42,729 bases of DNA, taken from the NCBI GenBank assembly GCA_042573625.1, contig JBHPCZ010000022.1:1-42729 (forward strand), written 5' to 3'. The position numbers were made by a program, and so were the translations under genes. Of this stretch, positions 32,495 to 39,603 are shown piece by piece (position 1 is the stretch's first letter; every line of letters begins with the position of its first letter). The DNA comes from JBHPCZ01 sp042573625 (lineage in GTDB: Bacteria; Desulfobacterota; Desulfobacteria; Desulfobacterales; UBA11574). The notes under the pieces are model-generated. The model saw only the letters and a list, made by a program, of their open reading frames with translations, made no database searches and had not been told where the DNA came from.

Positions 32495-33874
32495 CTATGA
32501 ACTGGTTAAATTTATTCCATACTTTTTTATTTTCTTACTGAAGCCGCTTTTTCCGATGCCGAGTAGTTCGGCAGCATCGGACTGAACGTTGTTTGTCAAT
32601 TTTAAGGCCCTTTCGATCATTTTTTTTTCAATTGTTGAAATGGTTTCAAATAATTTTGCATTTTCCGGTAAACCGTTAAGTTGTGGGGTATCGTAAACAT
32701 TATCTTTAAAATCCATCGGGAGATCAGATACCCTAATAATTTCACCGGGGCACAAAACCATGGCGCGTTCGATAATATTCTCCAATTCACGAACATTCCC
32801 CGGCCAATTGTAATCATAAAAAAGCCTTTCAACCTCCTTTTCAATTCCTTTCACAGGGATGTCGGATTGACGTTCTTCCGAATATTTGACTATGAAATGG
32901 TCAACCAGCAGGCGAATGTCCTCTTTACGTTGCCTCAATAAAGGCAAGATAATGTGTAACACATTCAGTCGATAAAACAGGTCTTCGCGGAATCTTCCCT
33001 GTTCAATCTCCTCTTTCAATGATTTATTTGTTGCTGCGATAAGGCGAATGTCGACGGAAACAGGTTTAACGCCACCAACCCTTTCAAAAACTTTCTCCTG
33101 TAAAACACGTAAAAGTTTTACCTGGAGGTTTTGTGAAAGCTCCCCGATTTCATCAAGAAAGAGCGTCCCGCCATCCGCCAGCTCAAATCTTCCCTTCTTC
33201 ATGGCTACGGCACCGGTAAATGCGCCTTTTTCATGGCCGAACAGCTCGCTCTCGAGAAGGGTCTCTGCAAGAGCGCTGCAGTTGACCGCAATAAATGGTC
33301 TGTCACGCCTCGGGCTGTTAAAATGGATTGATTTTGCCACAAGCTCCTTGCCCGTGCCGCTATCCCCTTCGATCAAGACCGTTACGGTCGTTGGGGCCAC
33401 CTTTTGGATGGTTTCGAAAACATCCTGCATCATTTTGCTTTTTCCGATAATGTTACCGAAACTGTATCGAGATTCTACAGCAGAGCGAAGGTGTCTGTTT
33501 TCTTTAATCACGCGATACATCGCAAGGGCCTGACTCACATAAAGGGTCATCCTTTCGTTTTCAAAAGGCTTCAGTATATAGCTGTATGCACCTTTCTGCA
33601 TTGCCTCCACTGCTTTATCTACGGTCCCATGGGCGGTCATCATTATGACCGGAAGGTCCGAATCAATTTCTTTGATCCGCCCAAGCAGCTCTATACCGTC
33701 CATGACGGGCATTTTCATGTCTGTAAGCACAAGGTCAACGTCGGAATGTTTCAGTATTTTTAGTGCCTCCTGACCGCTGTTGGCAGTTAGTGTTTCAAAC
33801 CCTTCTTCCTCCAGAACGGCACTCAAGATCGGCGGATAATTTTTTTCATCATCTACGATAAGGACAGTTTCCAT
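32495..33874 (-). CDS. NtrC-class sigma-54-dependent response regulator
   Basis: An enhancer-binding protein with three domains. The receiver (about 1-120) has LIVDDE and phospho-acceptor Asp52 in LVLTDMKMP. The AAA+ domain (about 140-370) has Walker A EGDSGTGKE, the sigma-54 contact loop GAFTGA in GHEKGAFTGA, Walker B GGTLFLDEIGEL and YNWPGNVRELEN. The Fis-type HTH at the C-terminus reads SDAAELLGIGKSGFSKKIKKYG. It therefore activates sigma-54 promoters when phosphorylated by the kinase immediately upstream. The ATG at 33874 has AAAGGG 7 bases before it; the frame extends two codons to a TTG. Its likely targets are the two small RNA promoters directly downstream. Confidence 0.95.
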   Translation of the reverse strand: METVLIVDDEKNYPPILSAVLEEEGFETLTANSGQEALKILKHSDVDLVLTDMKMPVMDGIELLGRIKEIDSDLPVIMMTAHGTVDKAVEAMQKGAYSYILKPFENERMTLYVSQALAMYRVIKENRHLRSAVESRYSFGNIIGKSKMMQDVFETIQKVAPTTVTVLIEGDSGTGKELVAKSIHFNSPRRDRPFIAVNCSALAETLLESELFGHEKGAFTGAVAMKKGRFELADGGTLFLDEIGELSQNLQVKLLRVLQEKVFERVGGVKPVSVDIRLIAATNKSLKEEIEQGRFREDLFYRLNVLHIILPLLRQRKEDIRLLVDHFIVKYSEERQSDIPVKGIEKEVERLFYDYNWPGNVRELENIIERAMVLCPGEIIRVSDLPMDFKDNVYDTPQLNGLPENAKLFETISTIEKKMIERALKLTNNVQSDAAELLGIGKSGFSKKIKKYGINLTSS

Positions 33875-33885
33875 TAACAAACCCT

Positions 33886-35298
33886 TTATGCTACAGGCAG
33901 CTCGATGACAACCCGAGCGCCTCCATCCGTTTTATTTGCGATTTCTATTCCCCCGCTGTGGGACTCGACGATGTTTTTCACGATGCCCAGTCCCAGTCCG
34001 GTTCCTTTCTCCTTTGTGGTAAAAAAAGGATCCCATATCTTCTTTAAAAGATCTTCTAAAATACCTTCCCCCTCATCTTCAAAATATATCATTATAGAAT
34101 TGTTATTTGAATCGATTTTGATATCAATTCTACCACCACCTGGCATTGCCTGCATGGCATTGATTAAAACATTCAGAAACGCCTGATATAACATGGCAGG
34201 ATCAGCCATTATTTTCGGGATATTATCGGGATAATCTGTTTCGATCTGATAAGCCCCTTTTTGGATCTGTGATGCAAGGTATGCGGTGTTTTTCTCGAGG
34301 ATCTCAGATACATGACATGGAATCAGGTTCGGGAGGTTGGGTTTCGCAAAATTTAAAAAATCGGTGATGATATCATTTAACCGCCCTGCCTCCTCGACGA
34401 TAATATCTGGTATGGCGTTCGGAGAATCTCCGCCGGAAACCTTTTTCTTTAAAAGCTCGGCCGAGCTCCGAATGATGCCCAATGGATTACGAATTTCATG
34501 GGAAATCACTGCCACCATTTCGCCCAAAGAAGAGAGATGTTCCGCGCGATGCAATTGTTCTTCGAGTTTAAGCCTCTCAATGGCCCGCCTCTGAATGACA
34601 CCTTCACCCCTTCTGACCACAAAAAGGAGCACAATAAAAAGAACACCCATAACCAGCGTGCAAGTCCATACAACACGTATCTGGAACTCAAAGATTTGTT
34701 TATAATCTTCCGACAAATCCTGAACGATCTCCACCACGCCAAGTACGGGTCCGGAAATCCTCGAAAGCGGTTTTTCCGCTCTCAAAGGTGCAAATGTAAC
34801 GATCTTGCTATCTTTTGGATATCCAGGCAAAACTCCTCCAACATCCCCACTCTGGATCAGCTTCGAAGTCGACTTGCCGGATGCAGCATTCTTATAGCCC
34901 ATTCCCCCCAGGCCAGTTTTTCCAATCATCGCTGTATTAAAACTGTATGAAACCGTATCTTTCATATCGTAGATATTCACCATATCTACCTTGAAGCTGT
35001 GAAGCGTGCTCCGGACGACTTTATCCATCCATTCGAATTGCTCTTTTTCCCTGAGTTGTATTTTCCCGTATTTTAGCGCAACCGGGATGACAAATTGTAA
35101 AAACACCTGATGATTAAGGTTCTCAACCAGAACGAGGGCATAGTCTTCACTTTTCTTGAGAAGCATGGCTCTTGCCCAGTACGTGTTGAGTATGGACAGA
35201 ATCAGTGCGCCAATAAAAATTACGATTAAACTTGTAATGGTAAAGTACTTGACCAGCCAAAAAGGTTTGGTTTTTTCTTTTGTGGGTTCCAAGTTCAT
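33886..35298 (-). CDS. Membrane sensor histidine kinase, partner of the NtrC-class regulator
   Basis: About 470 residues: a cytoplasmic N-tail, TM1 (about 19-41), an extracytoplasmic sensor of some 165 residues, TM2 (about 209-230), a short linker, HisKA with phospho-acceptor His267 in AVISHEIRNPLGI, and HATPase with NVLINAMQAM, DEGEGI, FFTTKEKGTGLGLGI. This is the AtoS/ZraS-type plan. The sensor resembles Cache-like periplasmic domains, but the ligand is unknown. It ends 11 bases before the regulator's ATG, so the two form one operon. The start is the ATG at 35298; a TTG two codons earlier is in frame. Confidence 0.93.
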   Translation of the reverse strand: MNLEPTKEKTKPFWLVKYFTITSLIVIFIGALILSILNTYWARAMLLKKSEDYALVLVENLNHQVFLQFVIPVALKYGKIQLREKEQFEWMDKVVRSTLHSFKVDMVNIYDMKDTVSYSFNTAMIGKTGLGGMGYKNAASGKSTSKLIQSGDVGGVLPGYPKDSKIVTFAPLRAEKPLSRISGPVLGVVEIVQDLSEDYKQIFEFQIRVVWTCTLVMGVLFIVLLFVVRRGEGVIQRRAIERLKLEEQLHRAEHLSSLGEMVAVISHEIRNPLGIIRSSAELLKKKVSGGDSPNAIPDIIVEEAGRLNDIITDFLNFAKPNLPNLIPCHVSEILEKNTAYLASQIQKGAYQIETDYPDNIPKIMADPAMLYQAFLNVLINAMQAMPGGGRIDIKIDSNNNSIMIYFEDEGEGILEDLLKKIWDPFFTTKEKGTGLGLGIVKNIVESHSGGIEIANKTDGGARVVIELPVA

Positions 35299-36208
35299 GG
35301 CCAAATTATTCCAACCACATGATGCAAAAGTGTTGTAACTTCCGAAACGTACTCTGCAGTTCCGATTTTATCGGGGAGAAGGATGCAACCTGCCCCGCCA
35401 AATTTAAAAACCATTTCATCTCGACTCGCTGTTTCCGTTCAATCTCATTTCTATCTTAAACCAGCGAAAGGATGGACCGGCCTTTAGCCAAACCGAAATC
35501 ATGTCGGGAAATATAAAGACATCGCCCTTTAAAGTCAAGGTAAAGCTATGTATTAACATGTCCTGTATTCGAAGTGTTTTCAAAACCTCAAGTCATTTTC
35601 GAAAGCAAGGCGCGAGACGCCGTTAGACATTATGTGGAACATTTGAAAAAGCGAAGTCCCGACGTGTCGGGATGAGCGTTTTGAGCCGACTCGCAATCCA
35701 GACAGCGTCGGGACCATCGGGCATCAGAGAAGGTTTTCAAACCGCTTTTCGGTTGTTTGAATTGTAGAAAAACTGTTGATTCCTATCGATACAACATATG
35801 GTAGTTCCAGTTAATTTAACACCATATAAAGCAATCTAACATACATTATATATAATAAGAGCGCGAAAACTTTAACTGGTATTTACCAATAAATTCGAGA
35901 TAAGCATTACTTTTTGACGCCAAATTGCGGTACCTAAACAGTTCTCAGGATAGAATTATTTTCTTTTATAAAAAATTCTCAATTTTTGGATATACAATAT
36001 ATAGTAGTTAAAAGTAATAGCATACAATATGATGTAATTTGCTGTTAATTATATACAAATTAAGCATAACTTATAATAATTAACTTGACATGCTTGACTT
36101 TTGAGAAGTATAAAAGAACCATAAAATACTCCAAGTCAAATTTACAACAAACTTTATCAGCGTATTTATAATTGATTTTACTTTTTCCCAAACTTTTTTT
36201 ATTAATAA
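35299..36208. other. Long AT-rich divergent intergenic region upstream of pil genes
   Basis: A 910-base region without a credible ORF that must contain promoters for the leftward kinase-regulator operon and the rightward pil operon. The left third is mixed-composition with a perfect hairpin TCCCGAC-GT-GTCGGGA near 35667-35682 and other repeat-like fragments. From about 35770 it is strongly AT-rich, with dispersed dyads (CCAGTTAA 35807-35814 / TTAACTGG 35872-35879; ATATGGT 35796-35802 / ACCATAT 35821-35827). These may bind regulators; none is recognised. Confidence 0.5.
36085..36114 (+). promoter_or_regulatory. Sigma-70-type promoter for the pil operon
   Basis: TTGACA (36085-36090) and TATAAA (36109-36114) are separated by 18 bases. 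It lies about 95 bases before the small XRE gene. It is a strong match and the only good candidate in the region. Confidence 0.55.
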
Positions 36209-36409
36209 ATGAGCAATAATTCTTTAAAAGAAATTCGAGAATCTTTTATGATGAGCAAGGCGGAACTTGCAAAGAAAGCAAATTTGTCTCCCATCACGAT
36301 TTCTCGCATCGAAGAAGGTAAACCCTGCCGGATGGAAACCAAGAGAAAAATCATTCTGGCTTTGGGTTTCAAACTATCAGATAAAGACAAGATATTTGGA
36401 GCACAATAG
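36209..36409 (+). CDS. Small XRE-type HTH protein at the head of the pil operon
   Basis: A 66-residue protein consisting almost entirely of a Cro/C1-type HTH: LKEIRESFMMSKAELAKKANLSPITISRIEEGK, followed by KRKIILALGFKLSDKDKIFG. It starts at an ATG without a good Shine-Dalgarno. pilM begins 6 bases after its stop, so it is the first gene of the pilMNOPQ transcript. Its position suggests it regulates that operon, perhaps through the dyads in the long AT-rich leader; this is inference. It is not part of the standard pil set. Confidence 0.88.
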   Translation: MSNNSLKEIRESFMMSKAELAKKANLSPITISRIEEGKPCRMETKRKIILALGFKLSDKDKIFGAQ

Positions 36410-36415
36410 CATATC

Positions 36416-37474
36416 ATGGCATTCGGATTTGGAAAAAAACTGAATCTTATCGGTCTGGACATCGGTTCCAGTAAGATAAAGGCTGCCGAGATTTCAGATA
36501 CGAAAAGAGGTCCCACGCTGATCAAATTGGCCATGATCGACGTCGCACCCGGCGCGATCGAAGAGGGCGCGATAAGAGATCATCAAGTTGTATCCGATAC
36601 CATTCGTCAGCTTTTTAAAGAAAACAACATTAAAGAACCTAATGTTGCCATATCTATAGGGGGCTACTCGGTTATTGTCAAAAAGATTGACGTTAAGACC
36701 ATGACAGAAGAAGAACTCCAGGAGACAATTAATTTTGAAGCGGAGCAATACATCCCCTTTGACATCAGCGATGTCAACCTCGATTTCCAGATCATAGGAG
36801 AAAACGAAGCCAATCCGAATATGATGAGTGTGCTTCTTGTTGCCGCCAAAAAGGATATGATTGACGAATATCTCCACATTGTCGACATGGCAGGACTCAA
36901 TGCCGTTATCATGGATATTGACGCTTTTGCACTTCAAAACATTTTTGAAGTCAACTATGCATTAGAAAACGAGAATGTGGCCCTGATTGATATTGGTGCC
37001 ACCAAGACTTCGTTGAATATTCTGAAAGATAATTCTTCTGTTTTCATGAGGGATGTTTCGCTTGGATGTGATCAGATAAACCAAAAAATTGTTTCTCTTA
37101 TCGATTGTTCGATAGAAGAAGCCGAGCAGATTAAGCACAGCGATCAGTCAGATAGAATTTCTCCCGCAGATCTTAAAGAAATCATCACATCAGTCGTGGG
37201 TGACTGGTCTACAGAAATAAAACGAGCATTGGACTTCTTTTACTCCACCTACCCTGACGATCAAATAAACAAGATCATTCTTAGCGGGGGGGGGGCCAAC
37301 ATTCAGGAGTTTCGCCAACTTCTCGCCGTTGAAGCGTCCGTTGAAGTAGTAACGATAAATCCCTTTGACGCTTTTGAAATAGATTCCAGCTTTGATTCTT
37401 CATACCTTAACCGAATAGCGCCACAAGCGGCGATCTGCATGGGTCTTGCGATAAGAAAAGTAGATGACAAATGA
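36416..37474 (+). CDS. pilM: Type IV pilus assembly ATPase-like protein PilM
   Basis: PilM is an actin/FtsA-like cytoplasmic protein that binds the N-terminus of PilN and links the pilus machine to the inner-membrane complex. The 352-residue sequence shows the actin-fold phosphate loop GLDIGSSKIKAAEIS near the N-terminus, the phosphate 2 loop VALIDIGATKTSLNIL and a third Gly-rich motif IILSGGGANI. Length is as usual. Its stop overlaps the pilN start (ATGA), indicating coupled translation. Homologues provide structural support for twitching motility and DNA uptake. Confidence 0.95.
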   Translation: MAFGFGKKLNLIGLDIGSSKIKAAEISDTKRGPTLIKLAMIDVAPGAIEEGAIRDHQVVSDTIRQLFKENNIKEPNVAISIGGYSVIVKKIDVKTMTEEELQETINFEAEQYIPFDISDVNLDFQIIGENEANPNMMSVLLVAAKKDMIDEYLHIVDMAGLNAVIMDIDAFALQNIFEVNYALENENVALIDIGATKTSLNILKDNSSVFMRDVSLGCDQINQKIVSLIDCSIEEAEQIKHSDQSDRISPADLKEIITSVVGDWSTEIKRALDFFYSTYPDDQINKIILSGGGANIQEFRQLLAVEASVEVVTINPFDAFEIDSSFDSSYLNRIAPQAAICMGLAIRKVDDK

Positions 37475-38130
37475 TAAGAATTAATTTACTGCCATATCGG
37501 GCTACTCGTAAAAAAGAGAACGTACGCAATCAGGTTGTTGTTGTTATTTTTATAATTGCACTTGTGCTGACGTGTATGTTCGGTGTCAACTGGGTCCTGA
37601 ATGGCAAGATCCAAGAACTCAATGTCAATATCGCTAATACAAAACAAGAAATTGGGAAGGTTGAGAAAATCGCCAAAAAGGTGGACCAATTACAAAAAGA
37701 GATCAAAACACTTAAAAAGAAGATTGCCGTTATAAAAAAGCTCAAGAGAAATCGGACAGAGCCCGTCCTGTTTATGGATGCCATGACCAAGCTGGTGGTC
37801 GCAAAGAAGATGTGGATTACCAGCATGCAGATCAAAGGAAACAATGTCACTTTTAACGGGATTGCCCTGGACAATAAAACTGTTGCTGATTTCATGACCC
37901 AGTTGGAAAACGGCAATCGGCTGGATGAAAAAAAATTGGTCCGGAAAAAAGGAGAATCTCTCGCCAACTGGAAAAAGCGGAAAGGAATGTCAAGATGGTT
38001 TTCCAGTGTAAATCTATCTACAGTGAACGCTAAGAAGATTCAAAAACAGAACCTTAAAAGTTTTAAAATATCTTGCAAAAAAATACCGTTGAAAACACCC
38101 AAAAAAGCTCCGGCGAAAAAGAAAAAATAA
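37471..38130 (+). CDS. pilN: Type IV pilus inner-membrane protein PilN
   Basis: The 219-residue protein has the short conserved N-terminus MIRINLLPYR, the PilM-binding motif. One transmembrane helix follows (about 23-45), then a coiled coil (about 48-90) and a ferredoxin-like periplasmic domain. It heterodimerises with PilO. Unusually, the C-terminus continues into a Lys/Pro-rich tail ending KTPKKAPAKKKK. Both ends overlap neighbouring genes by 1-4 bases (pilM and pilO). Confidence 0.92.
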   Translation: MIRINLLPYRATRKKENVRNQVVVVIFIIALVLTCMFGVNWVLNGKIQELNVNIANTKQEIGKVEKIAKKVDQLQKEIKTLKKKIAVIKKLKRNRTEPVLFMDAMTKLVVAKKMWITSMQIKGNNVTFNGIALDNKTVADFMTQLENGNRLDEKKLVRKKGESLANWKKRKGMSRWFSSVNLSTVNAKKIQKQNLKSFKISCKKIPLKTPKKAPAKKKK

Positions 38131-38753
38131 TGAAAAAAATCAGCCTTGATAAAATCGGGCCCTTACTCGATACTTTAGCGAATAAAGTCGCAAAACTCTC
38201 AAGAATTCAGCGGTTTTTGATTGTTATCGTTATGCTGGCAATAATTATCGGCCCTTTTGTCTATTTTGTTTATCTCCCCAAAACCGACACAATAAACAAA
38301 TTAACCAAGGAGCATGAAGAACTGGAAGCCAAGCTGGCTAAGTTGAAAATAAAAGCAGCGAAACTGAAACGACTCCAAGCTGAGAAAAGAAAAATGGAAG
38401 CTGACTTCAAAATCGTCAGGAAAGCACTTCCAAATCAAAAAGAGATACCCGACCTGCTGGCCACCATTTCCAGAGCCGGGAGTGATTCGGGCCTGGCATT
38501 TAAGTTGTTTAAGCCTCTAAAGCCAAAAAAGAAAGGGTTTTATTCGGAAATCCCCGTAAAACTCAGCGTTACGGGGGGCTATCACAACGTCGCTCAATTC
38601 TTTGACAAAGTCGCACAATTACCCAGAATCGTTAATATGCAAAATATTAGTATCAAAACAGCCAAAGGAACGAACCTCAGTACTTCCTGCACGGCTGTTA
38701 CCTATATGTTTGTTCCGGAAAAAAAGAAAAAGAAAAAGAAAAAGAAAAAGTGA
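38130..38753 (+). CDS. pilO: Type IV pilus inner-membrane protein PilO
   Basis: A 207-residue protein with one transmembrane helix (about 28-50), a coiled coil (about 56-100) and a periplasmic domain, the normal PilO plan. It pairs with PilN and contacts PilP. The start ATG overlaps the pilN stop (TAATG). The protein ends in a run of eleven lysines encoded by tandem AAAAAG hexamers (38720-38753); this tail is not part of usual PilO and its length could vary by slippage in steps of two residues without a frame change. Confidence 0.92.
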   Translation: MKKISLDKIGPLLDTLANKVAKLSRIQRFLIVIVMLAIIIGPFVYFVYLPKTDTINKLTKEHEELEAKLAKLKIKAAKLKRLQAEKRKMEADFKIVRKALPNQKEIPDLLATISRAGSDSGLAFKLFKPLKPKKKGFYSEIPVKLSVTGGYHNVAQFFDKVAQLPRIVNMQNISIKTAKGTNLSTSCTAVTYMFVPEKKKKKKKKKK

Positions 38754-38801
38754 CCAAAGAAGTCAACCAAAGATAAAAGCAAAAATAACGATTAAGAAAC
38801 C

Positions 38802-39599
38802 ATGCAGAAACACAGCGGCATAATTAGAAAAATAATCTTTTTTTTATCTCTCTTCTTCCTTGTTTGGGCGTGTGGAGACAAGGCTGAACCGCCAAAAAGC
38901 ACACCCTCAGTGGTTCGAAAAAGCATCCCCAAAAAGAGCAAGAGTATCCCCAAAAAGCCGACGGCTTCAAAACCTAAAAAGCGGGCCGCTTCAAAACCTG
39001 TTGCATCTAAAAAAACTAGAAAGCCAGTGAGTTTAAAACCGAAGCCCAAAACCGCAACTGATCTTTCAAAATCAAAACCAATCAAGAAAAAGACGATGCC
39101 TTTTGTTGTCAGCCTTTACGATCCTGAGGGCAAGATCGACCCCTTCGAACCGCTGTTCAAAGCAAAACCAAAGGCGAAAAAAGCTGCTGAAAAGAGAATA
39201 TGTATTCCAGAAACGCCCCTTCAAAAACTGTCCCTGGGTCAATTGAAGCTTGTGGCCATTCTCCAAACGCCGGGCGTAAACAGGGCTCTCGTTGAAGTAG
39301 CCAGCGGAAAGGGATATGTTCTCAAAAAAGATATATTCGTCGGGAAGAACTGCGGTAAGGTTGATCGTATAGAAAAGGACATGGTCATCATTGATGAACC
39401 TTTGCTGCCTGTTGATGAAGTTGAAAAAGAAAATATTTACGAAACAGATGGTAAAAATTTTTCTGTGACCTATGCAGACGGTAAAAGATACATTAATATT
39501 AATGGCAAACGATCTGAAGCGAAAATTAGTGTAATAGACGGCAAGCCTTACTTTGTCGACCCAAAAGAGTTAAAACTTCAGAAGCCACCTGGAGAATAA
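38802..39599 (+). CDS. pilP: Type IV pilus assembly lipoprotein PilP
   Basis: A 265-residue lipoprotein with a signal peptide ending LVWAC (Cys24 acylated). A long Lys/Pro/Ser-rich linker (about 28-105) contains imperfect KSIPKK and KPKKRAASKP repeats. A PilP domain follows, with YDPEGKIDPFEPLF and LGQLKLVAILQTPGVNRALVEVASGKGYVLKKDIFVG. PilP links the PilN-PilO complex to the PilQ secretin. The last 60 residues extend beyond the core domain. It is 48 bases after pilO and 4 bases before pilQ. Confidence 0.93.
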   Translation: MQKHSGIIRKIIFFLSLFFLVWACGDKAEPPKSTPSVVRKSIPKKSKSIPKKPTASKPKKRAASKPVASKKTRKPVSLKPKPKTATDLSKSKPIKKKTMPFVVSLYDPEGKIDPFEPLFKAKPKAKKAAEKRICIPETPLQKLSLGQLKLVAILQTPGVNRALVEVASGKGYVLKKDIFVGKNCGKVDRIEKDMVIIDEPLLPVDEVEKENIYETDGKNFSVTYADGKRYININGKRSEAKISVIDGKPYFVDPKELKLQKPPGE

Positions 39600-39603
39600 T
39601 AAA

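Noticed and set aside
35370..35395. A sigma-54-like motif upstream of the kinase operon (minus strand TGGCGGGGCAGGTTGCA)
   Set aside because: GG and GC are 11 bases apart instead of 10, and no palindrome of the 16-bp type lies upstream, so autoregulation is not supported.
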